Source: VAXT01 sp963794605
Lineage (GTDB): Bacteria > Actinomycetota > Thermoleophilia > Gaiellales > Gaiellaceae
NCBI GenBank assembly: GCA_963794605.1
Contig: CAWCEN010000004.1
Location: 496,001 to 560,000, forward strand
Reading direction: 5' to 3'
Length of the DNA stretch: 64,000 bases
Position numbers and translations under genes: made by a program. The notes beneath the pieces are model-generated. The model was not told the DNA's origin, did not search any database, and worked only from the letters and a program-made list of their open reading frames with translations. The first letter of the stretch is position 1. Each line of letters starts with the position of its first letter. This document shows positions 8,421-16,654 of the stretch, piece by piece.

Positions 8421-9479
8421 ATGCTCCGGTGGAGATCCGTGCTGCGGCGCCGCGTCGTCCAGGGCACCCTCCTGATCGTCGCGTTGACGGGAGGCTGGTC
8501 CGCTTCGGCGGCTGCCCTGCCCCCGGTTCCCCCACCCCCGATCACGCTGCCCACGGTGACGCTCCCGACGGTGACGGTCCCGCCGGTCACGACCCCGGTC
8601 GTGACGACACCCGCGGTGACGACGCCAACGGTGCCCCTTCCGCCGCCGGCTCCGAAGGTGCCAAGCAAGATCCCGCCGGCCCTGCCGCCTCCTCCACCCG
8701 TGCCTCACGGCGGCACGGCCGGCGGCTCCGGAGCTCCGAGCGCCGGCGGAAGCACCGCGGAGGCCGGTCAGGGAGTGCGGGCCGAGACGAGCCGGGAACA
8801 GGCCTCCCGGCTCCGTCTCGCTCGTGACTGGATCGCACGCCGAGGGGCCGGCTGGGAACGGCGGACGACGGTCGTCTTCATCCTGCGGAAGCCGGCACTC
8901 GTCGAGCTCGACGTCCGCGAGGTGGCGCCCAACTGCCGCCGCGTCGGGCGCTTTCAGGTGCGCGGCCATCGCGGCGTCAATCGCCTTCGGTTCCGCAGCC
9001 GACTCGGACGCCGCCCGCTCGGGCCCGGCACCTACACGGTCGTGGCGCGCACACTGCCCGCCGGTCAAACGGTCGGCCGTGCACGATTCGTCGTCGTCGA
9101 CCGTGCGAGCCGAGCCGAGATCCGAGCCGCGCGAAGAGCCGATTCGTGCGCACACGTTTCGAACGTTGGGGGCTCAGGCTCTGCGCAACCGCCGGCCGGA
9201 GCTCTTCCGGTCCGAGCCGCACCGAAGAGTTCCCGCGACCCCACGCGCCACCGCGGAGCGCTCGGAGCGCTCGGAGCGAAGTTCGGCAAGCGTGCCTTGT
9301 CGGCCGCCGGGGACGTCCCGCTCTGGATCTACGCCCTGCTCGCCTTCGCGGTCGGGCTGCTCGCAGCGGCGGCGTCTCTTCCCAAACGTGAGACCGCCAG
9401 CCTGTCCGCGTCGCTCATGTTGGGTGGCGTGGGCGCCGCGATCCTCCTGGGCTTGACGATCGCGTTCGCTCTGGGCTGA
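8421..9479 (+). CDS. Secreted/membrane protein with Pro/Thr-rich stalk, function unknown
   Basis: 352 residues. A signal peptide (to about residue 32) is followed by a Pro-Thr-Val-rich low-complexity stretch to about residue 110. A compact domain then contains WERRTTVVFILRKPALVELD and GPGTYTVVARTLPAGQ, resembling the beta-sandwich domains (Ig-like, fibronectin-like) common in actinobacterial surface proteins. Two transmembrane segments (about 295-315 and 330-350) end the protein, which would anchor it with its bulk outside the cell. No enzymatic motif seen. It begins 54 bases after the tRNA-Ser gene. Confidence 0.65.
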   Translation: MLRWRSVLRRRVVQGTLLIVALTGGWSASAAALPPVPPPPITLPTVTLPTVTVPPVTTPVVTTPAVTTPTVPLPPPAPKVPSKIPPALPPPPPVPHGGTAGGSGAPSAGGSTAEAGQGVRAETSREQASRLRLARDWIARRGAGWERRTTVVFILRKPALVELDVREVAPNCRRVGRFQVRGHRGVNRLRFRSRLGRRPLGPGTYTVVARTLPAGQTVGRARFVVVDRASRAEIRAARRADSCAHVSNVGGSGSAQPPAGALPVRAAPKSSRDPTRHRGALGALGAKFGKRALSAAGDVPLWIYALLAFAVGLLAAAASLPKRETASLSASLMLGGVGAAILLGLTIAFALG

Positions 9480-9521
9480 GGGCCGCGAAGGACGACCGCC
9501 GCCCGGTGTAGGTTCCCGAAC

Positions 9522-9908
9522 ATGATCCGCCTGATCGTCCGGACCCTGATCGCGCTCGTAGCCAACGCCGTCGGCCTGATCGTCGCCGCTGCGGTGCTCG
9601 ACGGGATGCACATGGACGTTGGCAGCTTCTTCCTCGCCGTGATCATCTTCACGGTCGTGTTCGCGCTGATGCAGCCGTTCCTGGTTTCGCAGTTCAGGCG
9701 GTCGGGATCGGCAGCTCTCGGCGGCGTGGCGCTCATCGCGACGTTCATCGCCCTCGTCGTCACGGACATCCTCTCCGACGGCTTCTCCATCGACGGCGTC
9801 GGCACATGGATCGCCGCGACCGTGATCGTGTGGGTCGCCTCGCTGCTCGCGGCGTTCATCCTGCCGTTCCTCGGGCTGAAGAAGTACCTCGAGGACCGGC
9901 GCGACTAG
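9522..9908 (+). CDS. Phage-holin-4-family / YvlD-like small membrane protein
   Basis: 128 residues with four predicted transmembrane helices. It starts MIRLIVRTLIALVANAVGL and contains LDGMHMDVGSFFLAV, matching the pattern of the Phage_holin_4_2 (YvlD) family. These are chromosomal membrane proteins of unknown physiological role despite the name. No lysis partner is nearby, so a phage function is unlikely. It is convergent with the sigma factor gene, leaving three bases between stops. Confidence 0.8.
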   Translation: MIRLIVRTLIALVANAVGLIVAAAVLDGMHMDVGSFFLAVIIFTVVFALMQPFLVSQFRRSGSAALGGVALIATFIALVVTDILSDGFSIDGVGTWIAATVIVWVASLLAAFILPFLGLKKYLEDRRD

Positions 9909-9911
9909 CCG

Positions 9912-10949
9912 TCAGGCGGCGCGGAGTGAATCGAGCTCACGGTCGAGCGCGAGCCGCTCGAGCGCCGCGATCTCGATCTGACGCACCCGCTCCCGCGTAA
10001 TGCCGAGCGTCTTTCCGATCTCCTCGAGCGACATCGGGTTCAGGTTGCCGTCCAGCCCGAAACGCAGCTTGAGCACGTCCTGCTGCCGGTCGGGCAGCTC
10101 GGCGATCGCGCGACGGAGAGCATCCGTCCGGAAGCTGACCTCGAGCTCCTCCTCGGGCGGAGCGTCCTCGCCCGAGACCAGGTCGCCGAGTGCCGTGTCG
10201 CTCTCCGAGCCCACGGGCCGGTCGAGGCTCGTCACCGCCCGCGCCGCGTTCTGCACCTCCCGCACCTGCTTCAGCGGCAGCTTCGCATGCTTGGCGATCT
10301 CCTCCAGGGTCGGCGCGCGCCCGAGCTTCGTGTGCAGCTCGCGCTCGGCCTTCGAGATCTTGCGCTCGCGGTCGACGATGTGCACCGGCATCCGGATCGT
10401 CCGCGCCTTGTTGGCGACGCCCCGCTGCACGGCCTGGCGGATCCACCACGTGGCATAGGTCGAGAACTTGAAGCCCTTGCGCCAGTCGAACTTCTCGACT
10501 GCGCGGATCAGCCCGATGATCCCTTCCTGGATCAGGTCGAGCAGCGAGAGCCCATGGCCCTGGTACTTCTTCGCGATCGAGACGACGAGGCGGAGATTTG
10601 AATTGATCATCCGGTCCTTCGCCGCCTTGTCGCCGCGCTCGATCCGCTTGGCGAGCTCGACCTCCTCCTCGCCGGTAAGCAGCGGGTACCGCGCCATCTC
10701 GTTGAGGAAGAGCTGGAGCGCATCGGTCGTCGCGTGCGCCAGGTCGCCGTTGACGTACGTGCTCTCGACCTTTTCGCGCCCGCAGTCGTCGCTCACCTCG
10801 ACGTGGTGCTCATCGAGCTGCTCGTAGAGGTTCGCGACGTCCTCGTCGCCGAGGCTGAGCGTGTCGACGAGCTCGTTCAGCTCCGAGATCTCGACGCAGC
10901 CGGTCTCGACGCCGTGCTCGACGAATGCTGCGATTTGGTCAGTGCTCAT
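9912..10949 (-). CDS. rpoD: RNA polymerase principal sigma factor (RpoD/SigA type)
   Basis: A 345-residue sigma-70 factor lacking most of region 1.1. Region 1.2 starts at DALQLFLNEMARYPLL. Region 2 is complete (NLRLVVSIAKKYQGHGL, DLIQEGIIGLIRAVEKFD, FKFSTYATWWIRQAV), with regions 3 and 4 (LGDLVSGEDAPPEEE; LGITRERVRQIEIAALERL). The acidic N-terminal 80 residues are a shortened lineage-specific extension. It should direct housekeeping -10/-35 promoter recognition. The divergent gene at 11018 shares its 69-bp upstream region. Confidence 0.93.
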   Translation of the reverse strand: MSTDQIAAFVEHGVETGCVEISELNELVDTLSLGDEDVANLYEQLDEHHVEVSDDCGREKVESTYVNGDLAHATTDALQLFLNEMARYPLLTGEEEVELAKRIERGDKAAKDRMINSNLRLVVSIAKKYQGHGLSLLDLIQEGIIGLIRAVEKFDWRKGFKFSTYATWWIRQAVQRGVANKARTIRMPVHIVDRERKISKAERELHTKLGRAPTLEEIAKHAKLPLKQVREVQNAARAVTSLDRPVGSESDTALGDLVSGEDAPPEEELEVSFRTDALRRAIAELPDRQQDVLKLRFGLDGNLNPMSLEEIGKTLGITRERVRQIEIAALERLALDRELDSLRAA

Positions 10950-11017
10950 CGCTGCCTATCACTTTAAGGGATGACTGCCGTCTGACCCTAGACAAGGCCG
11001 TCGTATGCTCCGTCCTG

Positions 11018-11425
11018 ATGGATGGTTCTCCTGAGCGCACGTTTCTCGAACAGCTCGAGGAGCGGCTACGCGAGGGTGACCAGGTCGAGGTCGAGGTTTC
11101 GCTCGTCCTGCTCGCCGGACGGGCGGTCGACCTCGACGAGAACGAGCTCCAGGCCGCCCGCCGCCGCGCCGTTCAACTGCTCGCGGCCGGCGGGGATCCG
11201 CGCCGCGAGCTCGACCCCGAGGGACGCGCCGTGACGGCGCTCGCCGAGGATCTCGACACGCCCCCTCGCAGAGCCGCGCTCGGAAATGGTCTCGCATCGC
11301 TCCGCCCAACCGTCGACGGCCTCGCCCACGTCTCGGCCCGACTCGACCGGCTCGCGGACGACGACGCCCTCGCGTGGCGCTGGTTCTCCTGCACGCTTCT
11401 CGCCGAAGTCCTGGTCGAGGACTGA
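11018..11425 (+). CDS. Small helical protein, function unknown
   Basis: 135 residues starting MDGSPERTFLEQLEERLREGDQ. It is rich in Glu, Arg, Leu and Ala and likely mostly helical, with no membrane segment or signal peptide. It contains ELDPEGRAVTALAEDLDTPP and a C-terminal DDDALAWRWFSCTLLAEVL. I do not recognise the family. An in-frame upstream extension exists, but it would overlap the sigma factor promoter region. Its divergent position next to rpoD is the only context. Confidence 0.5.
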   Translation: MDGSPERTFLEQLEERLREGDQVEVEVSLVLLAGRAVDLDENELQAARRRAVQLLAAGGDPRRELDPEGRAVTALAEDLDTPPRRAALGNGLASLRPTVDGLAHVSARLDRLADDDALAWRWFSCTLLAEVLVED

Positions 11426-11523
11426 GCGAATCCCTCGAACCGGGGCAGATCGACTTTGGTTCCGCTACGGTGGGCCGATGTAGGAAGCCAGGCTCAGCCT
11501 CTTCCTACGCGGGGGTTCTTTTC

Positions 11524-12420
11524 GTGCATCGCCGTCTGATCGTCAGTCTTGCCGCCATTGCCGCAGTCGCCGCTGCCCCGGCGCCGGCATCCGCCTCGCA
11601 GACGATCGCGCGCAACGCCACGCATCTCCGCCTCGCTGTGAACACGAACCGCGTCGCGCTGCTCACGTACCGGAGCGAGGGCCGCCTGCACCACACGCTC
11701 GCCTGGGGCGCGATCAATGCGCGCACGCCGAGGCGCGGGATGAGACAGGCCGCGTTCAGGCTCGACTATTCGGGTGGTTGGGGGTCACGCCGCAAGGATC
11801 TCTGGCGGGGCTTCAAGAACGCCTGCGGCCCGTACCAGGGCCCGGCGCTCAACTACCTCGTTGCGGCGTGCACGGCGCCCGACGGCTCCCATTGGGTCGT
11901 CCAGAAGTGGCGGCGCCTCCTACCTCCGTTCGGGACGCGCCCGACGTTCACGCAGCGCGCCGTCGAGCTCCACCTCTCGCACTTCTCGGGCGACCTCCCC
12001 GAGTTCGTGGTCAAGCTCGACTGGGTGTACCGGCACTACGACCACCTCTACGGCTGGCTCAAGTACAAGGGCAAGGGCGTCTACGGATTCAGCGCGTCGA
12101 AATACGGCTCGCCGCTCGACAAGTGGGGCCGGAACGTCTTCGTCGACACGTACGACTCGCGCTACGGCCGCGGCTGGAAGCGTGAGAACGGTTTCCTGAC
12201 GCATCGCTGGAGCGGAGGCTTCTGCTACGGGTTCTATCCCCATGGCAACCGCCCGGTCGGAAAGGGCCGTCAGTACCGGGCGACCGTGATGGGCCCGGGT
12301 GTGACGCCGATCATGTTCTGGCAGGGCGCGGCGCCGGGTCCGTTCGACCCGCAGATCGACGAGCTCGCGAACCAGGAACAGCGTTCGATCTTCACGAACG
12401 CGAAGTGCCGCCACCGTTAG
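11524..12420 (+). CDS. Secreted protein of unknown function
   Basis: About 298 residues from a GTG at 11524. The signal peptide ends at ASASQT, and a single extracellular beta-rich domain follows, with many aromatic residues (FRLDYSGGWGSRRKD, VVKLDWVYRHYDHLYGWLKYKGKG, DTYDSRYGRGWKRENGF). Cysteines at CGPYQG, VAACTAPD, GFCYGF and NAKCRHR could form two disulfides. I cannot name the family. A short inverted repeat (GTAGGAAG/CTTCCTAC) sits about 40 bases before the start. A bidirectional terminator follows the stop. Confidence 0.6.
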   Translation: MHRRLIVSLAAIAAVAAAPAPASASQTIARNATHLRLAVNTNRVALLTYRSEGRLHHTLAWGAINARTPRRGMRQAAFRLDYSGGWGSRRKDLWRGFKNACGPYQGPALNYLVAACTAPDGSHWVVQKWRRLLPPFGTRPTFTQRAVELHLSHFSGDLPEFVVKLDWVYRHYDHLYGWLKYKGKGVYGFSASKYGSPLDKWGRNVFVDTYDSRYGRGWKRENGFLTHRWSGGFCYGFYPHGNRPVGKGRQYRATVMGPGVTPIMFWQGAAPGPFDPQIDELANQEQRSIFTNAKCRHR

Positions 12421-12435
12421 CGGCGCCGAAATGAC

Positions 12436-12462
12436 GAGGGCGCCGGGGTGTCCGGCGCCCTC
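12436..12462. terminator. Bidirectional hairpin terminator
   Basis: Perfect 11-bp inverted repeat (gagggcgccgg / ccggcgccctc) with a five-base loop between two convergent genes ending at 12420 (+) and 12489 (-). Confidence 0.7.
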
Positions 12463-12488
12463 GATTCGTTCAGCTCAGCTGTACTGGC

Positions 12489-13598
12489 CTAGCTGCGGCC
12501 GACTGACAGCCTGACCGGGAAGTTCCGGCGCTTGATCGTGCCGGGCCGCGGTGTCTGCTTCACCACACGCCCGCGCAGCGAGCGCCTCGAGCGGACGCGG
12601 CGCACCTGTCCGACCGAGCAGCGGGCCGCACGGATCCTGCGCTTCGCGGCGCCGAGGCGCAGCCCGAGGACTCTCGGGACGCGGCAACGGGCCGGAGGCG
12701 GAGGCGGTGGAGGTGGAGGTGGAGGAGGTGGCGGCGGTGGAGGAGGTGGCGGAGGTGGTGGAGGTGGAGGCGGTGGAGGTGGAGGTGGCGGAGGTGGCGG
12801 AGGTGGCGGAGGTGGAGGTGGCGGCGGTAGTGGCGGGCCCGCAACCACACACGCGTCGTCGACTCCGATGTAGTTCGAGTTCGCTCCCAGAAACCCGGCG
12901 TCCTCGACGAAGTAGCGGAGCGCAAAGCGTCCGGTCATCGAGGTCGGCACATCGGAGACCGTGGCTGTGAACGAAGTCCACTGCTCGGGGTATCCGCGCT
13001 CCACGTAGGTCGGGTTGATGTCGAGTAGCAGATGTGTGAAGTCGCCGACGTCGGTCGAGGACGTTCCGACGTCGATGCTGCTACCGGCCGTGCTCGCACG
13101 GACCTGGAGGCGGTCGGCGAAGAAGGGTGGATCGGGGTCAGTGCGCGTCCAGAATGTGATCGTGAACCCGTTCGTGATCGTCACCACCGGGGTCAGGAGC
13201 CAGTTGCTGATCGTGCCGAGGTCGTCCGTGTTGTTGTAGTTGGCGCCGATGTAGGAATCCGCGGCCCCCGAGTGCGCCGCGAATACTTCCGGGTTCCCCT
13301 GGAACCAGTCGCTCACGCCGAGCGGCTCGCTGTGGTTGATCATCGCCCAGCCGGGCATGTTCGCGATGTCGTCGAACCCCTCGCTGACGGTACACGTGCC
13401 GCTCGGCGCCCTCGCCGCGCGCGCGGTGGCGGACGAGGCCGACGACTTGGCCCCCTGGGCTGAGGTCGGCGATACCCGCTTACTCGCAGCACCAGCTCCC
13501 GTCGCCGCGACCAGCATCACGGCGAGGCCCATCACCGCCGGAAATGCGAGCAGCAATGCCAGACACTTCTTCGATAGCCCCAATTCTTTCTCCCTCAT
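12489..13598 (-). CDS. Secreted choice-of-anchor J-like protein, polyproline linker, C-terminal PASTA-like domain
   Basis: 369 residues. A signal peptide/TM lies near residues 8-38 and a Ser/Ala-rich spacer follows. A cleaved-adhesin/choice-of-anchor J-like lectin fold starts at SEGFDDIANMPGWAMINHSEP and includes NWLLTPVVTITNGFTITFW. A run of 45 prolines (12693-12827) and a 65-residue Arg-rich domain (CRVPRVLGLRLGAAK...) close the protein. That tail matches the PASTA pattern with two Cys 22 residues apart. PASTA domains bind peptidoglycan in PknB and PBPs, so wall anchoring is the inferred role. A TTG 15 bases downstream has a better ribosome binding site and may be the true start. Confidence 0.75.
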   Translation of the reverse strand: MREKELGLSKKCLALLLAFPAVMGLAVMLVAATGAGAASKRVSPTSAQGAKSSASSATARAARAPSGTCTVSEGFDDIANMPGWAMINHSEPLGVSDWFQGNPEVFAAHSGAADSYIGANYNNTDDLGTISNWLLTPVVTITNGFTITFWTRTDPDPPFFADRLQVRASTAGSSIDVGTSSTDVGDFTHLLLDINPTYVERGYPEQWTSFTATVSDVPTSMTGRFALRYFVEDAGFLGANSNYIGVDDACVVAGPPLPPPPPPPPPPPPPPPPPPPPPPPPPPPPPPPPPPPPPPPPPPPPPARCRVPRVLGLRLGAAKRRIRAARCSVGQVRRVRSRRSLRGRVVKQTPRPGTIKRRNFPVRLSVGRS

Positions 13599-13684
13599 GT
13601 CAGGGCGCGCTCACCGCGCCGAGATCACTTTCTTATCACTTGGCCCGACTAAAAACAAAGCCTCTTCGAGCATAGGATTCGCCT

Positions 13685-14150
13685 GTGCCGGGCGACGAGC
13701 TCCGAGCCCTGTTCCGGGAGATCCCGTCGCCGGTCGGCGTCGTCACGGTCGAGGTCTCAGGAGACGCCGCGGGCCTCACGGTCGACTCCCTCGTAGCGCT
13801 GTCCATCGACCCACCGCTCGTCGGAATCGCGCTTGCACGCCATGCCGCGCTGCACGAGCTGCTCCGCGAAGCCGGCGCGTTCGCGATCAGCATCCTCGCC
13901 TCGGGAGAGGAGCACCTGGCCCAAGCACTTTGCACGGGGCGTGCCGCCGATTGCGCATTGGACGGGGATCGAGACCGTGCCCGGCGAGTTCGGCGCCCCA
14001 CTGATCCAGGGCGCACTCGGCTGGATCGAGTGCCGGCTCGCGTTCGAGCGCGAGGTCGGCGACCACACGCTCTTCGTCGGCGAGGCGGTCTCGGTAAGGC
14101 GGGGGCCCGGCCGCGAAGCGCTCGTGCACCTTCGCCGGGCCTACAGGTGA
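13685..14150 (+). CDS. Flavin reductase-like FMN-binding protein, single-base frameshift
   Basis: The N-terminal part (ELRALFREIPSPVGVVTVE, GLTVDSLVALSIDPPLVGI, FAISILASGEEHLAQ) is typical of the flavin reductase/FMN-binding split-barrel family. The C-terminal part (GALGWIECRLAFEREVGDHT, LFVGEAVSVRRG) continues in another frame. Dropping one base near 13925 gives a ~155-residue protein of normal length. These proteins reduce free FMN/FAD or supply it to two-component monooxygenases. The stop overlaps the next start (GTGA). Frameshift by real decay or by assembly error cannot be told apart here. Confidence 0.7.
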
Positions 14151-14797
14151 TCGAGGCGGTCGCGTTCGACCTCGACGGGGTGATCCTCGACACCGAGGAG
14201 CTCTGGGACGAGGCGCGGCGCCAGATCGCCGAGGAGCGTGGTGGGCGGTGGCGGCTGGACGCTCAGCAGGCGATGATGGGGATGAGCTCGCCCGAGTGGT
14301 CGCGGTACATGCATGACGTCGTCGGCGTGCCTGACTCGCCGGAACGGATCTCCGAGAAAGTCGTCGAGCGCATGGCCGAGCTCTACCGGCGGCAGCTCCC
14401 GCTAGTGGACGGCGCGCTCGAGGCTGTCCGGCGGATCGCTGCGCACTGGCCGCTCGGCATCGCCTCCTCGTCGAACCGGCCGCTGATCGATCTCTTCCTC
14501 GAGCTCACCGGGACGAGGGAGCTGTTTCGGGCCACCGTCTCGTCGGAGGAGGTCGCGCGGGGCAAGCCGGCGCCGGACGTCTACCTCGAGGTGGCCGCCC
14601 GGCTCGTTGTCACGCCGTACTCTTGCGCGGCAATCGAGGATTCCGAGAACGGCATTCGCTCGGCCGCGACCGCGGGCATGCAAGTCCTCGCGATCCCGAA
14701 TCGCGCCTTTCCGCCGAGCGCCGAGGCGCTGGCGCTCGCCGGGGTTGTCCTCGAATCGCTCGCCGAGCTCACGCCCGAGGCGATCGAGGGCGCCTAG
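14147..14797 (+). CDS. HAD-superfamily phosphatase (beta-phosphoglucomutase-like)
   Basis: 216 residues from a GTG overlapping the previous stop. HAD motif I FDLDGVILDTE is near residue 5 (nucleophile Asp, general acid Asp), motif II in GIASSSNRPL, motif III Lys in RGKPAPDVYL, and motif IV in AIEDSENGIRSA. The helical cap between motifs I and II is of subclass IA. Likely a small phosphatase or phosphomutase acting on a phosphosugar; substrate unknown. Its stop overlaps the 3' end of a convergent degenerate PASTA gene. Confidence 0.9.
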   Translation: MIEAVAFDLDGVILDTEELWDEARRQIAEERGGRWRLDAQQAMMGMSSPEWSRYMHDVVGVPDSPERISEKVVERMAELYRRQLPLVDGALEAVRRIAAHWPLGIASSSNRPLIDLFLELTGTRELFRATVSSEEVARGKPAPDVYLEVAARLVVTPYSCAAIEDSENGIRSAATAGMQVLAIPNRAFPPSAEALALAGVVLESLAELTPEAIEGA

Positions 14798-15321
14798 CGC
14801 CGTCCGATGACGAGGTTGACGCACGAGCCCAGCGCGAGGGAGCGGCCTGCGCGCGAGCTCTGGGCGAGCACCTTGCCCCGCTTGCGGCTCACGGAATGCC
14901 TGCGTGAGACCCGTCCCACGCGGCAGTGCCCTCGGAGGATCAGCGTCGCGGCCCGCCCGAGCGTCCTCCCGATGACCCGGGGTACGCGGCAGCGCGCCGC
15001 CGGCGGCGGAGGCAGGCGGATTCGGCGGAGGCGGCCGAGACTCGTGTACGCCTGGTTCAAGCGCTCGCTTTCTGGGGCCGGCCGCCGGCAGGTTCGTGGG
15101 CCGGATCGTTCGCGTAGAACCGCACGTAGAACCCGGTCGGCGCCGGCGTTTCGCTGTTACGGCTGAAGTACTCGCCGTCCACGTCGACCACGTCGATCGT
15201 CCAGTCGAGGCCTGCCAAGACGACAAAAAGCGCTCGACGATCCCGCCGCCGAGCTACCGGCTGCGGACATCGTGGCGATCAGGGCGATCGCCAGCGGGAG
15301 GACTGCTTTGCGCGGCGTCCG
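14794..15321 (-). pseudogene. Degenerate PASTA-tailed secreted protein
   Basis: Remnant of an array member. In separate frames one sees a signal-peptide-like stretch (KAVLPLAIALIATMSAAG, no start codon left), a fragment DWTIDVVDVDGEYFSRN related to DWNIQTIDVAGEYFNGP in the 16655-18307 gene, a short Pro stretch, and a C-terminal PASTA-like domain with both Cys (CRVPRVIGRTLGRAATL...). The stop codon of the upstream array gene lies just before the signal peptide. Multiple frame changes plus the lost start argue for genuine decay rather than a single sequencing error. Confidence 0.6.
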
Positions 15322-16562
15322 TTACCTGCGCCCGATGACCAGCCGCACCGGGAAGTTCCGCCGCTTGATCGTGCCGGGCCGCGGCGTCTGCTTGACGACG
15401 CGACCACGGAGCGACCGCCTCGCCCGAGCTCGCCGCACGCTCCCGACCGAGCAGCGCGCTGCCCGGATCCTCCGCTTCGCGGCCGCGAGGCGCAGCCCGA
15501 GCACCCTCGGGACCCGGCAGCGGGCGGGAGGCGGTGGTGGTGGCGGCGGGGCGGAGGAGGCGGTGGTGGTGGCGGCGGCGGTGGAGGAGGCGGAGGAGGA
15601 GGAGGCGGCGGTGGCGGAGGTGGTGGTGGTGGAGGTGGAGGTGGCGGGCCAGTGTTGACCGAGATCGTCCCTGTCATAAACGGATGGACCGTACAGTGGT
15701 ACGGGTACGACCCGGCGTTGTCGAATGTGAAGGTGTAGGCGTCGCCGGGGGACATGAAGCCCGAGTCGAAGACGGCCGAGTCCGAGGTCGCCGTGTGGGT
15801 GATCAGCCCGTTATTCGTCCAGCACACCGTCGTTCCGACCGGGACCGTGACATCTGCGGGATCGAAGAAGTTGTCTCCGATCGAGATTAGCGTCGAGCCC
15901 GACGGACAGATGGTCGGCACGTAGTTGACGCGCAGGCCGCTGACGAGCGTCGCGCCGCCGCAGGAGAACTGTGTGAACGGGCCGTTGTCGCCTGACTGGA
16001 TTCCGCTCGTCTCCAGCGAACCGTTGTCCGCTGTCTGGCCGTAGATGACCGAGAGCGTTCCCGAGTCCTCGGGGAGGATGACCTCGAAGTTGGCCGTTCC
16101 GGCGCGCTGGAAGTAGGTTGTCCGCCACTCGATGATGAACTGGCGATGCGGCGCGCTACCGGTCGTGGTCGTAAAGACACCGTCGCCGCTCTCGTCGGTG
16201 CGCAGGTCGCCCTGGTACGGGATCAGCGAGCGGTCGAGTCCGTTGATCGGGAATTCAAGGCACCCCGACGAAGCGCCGCCGTTCGACGTGAGGAGCTGGA
16301 GACTTCCGTTGTCCGTGACGTAGCCGCTCGTGTACGTGTTTCCGTAGACCGAGACGGGGAACGGGAAGTTGACGAGCGTCGCGCAGTCGTCGCAGTGGTT
16401 CCCGACGTCGGTCGTGCCCGGGATGATCGTCTGGCCCGTCTGCGTGGTGGTGACGTAGTTCACATCACCGCCCGAGGCTAGGCCCGGCGTGGCGAGCGCC
16501 CCAACGGTGAGCGCTGCTGCCACCACCATCAGCCGCAGCAGGCGCCGGCTACGACTCTTCAT
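15322..16562 (-). CDS. Secreted cupredoxin-domain protein, polyproline linker, PASTA-like tail (frameshift in linker)
   Basis: Strong AGGAGGGGAGGA before ATG 16562. A signal peptide is followed by a beta-rich domain (DVGNHCDDCATLVNFPFP, SNGGASSGCLEFPINGLD). A plastocyanin-like cupredoxin domain follows (ISIGDNFFDPADVTVPVG, CWTNNGLITHTATS), ending YPYHCTVHPFMTGTISV, which carries the usual Cys-X2-His-X4-Met type copper ligands. A (GGN)n polyproline tract follows, and the C-terminal PASTA-like domain is in a different frame. The break is at about 15551, where one G seems missing. The domain may bind type 1 copper; its role could be electron transfer or copper storage at the cell surface (inference). 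Confidence 0.7.
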
Positions 16563-16654
16563 TCCTCCCCTCCTTGGCTCCCCGATTCGCCCCCCGAAGG
16601 GCGGCTCCCGCAAGGTTCTACCACCAATTCGATCCCAAGTGAAGCTACGTCGCC

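Noticed and set aside
9522..9908. Holin gene implying a prophage near 9.5 kb
   Set aside because: This family is chromosomal in many bacteria, and no endolysin, capsid or integrase lies near it.
11479..11523. Riboswitch before the secreted protein at 11524
   Set aside because: Only a short 8-bp inverted repeat followed by a T-rich stretch is present; no known riboswitch core or conserved motif is visible.
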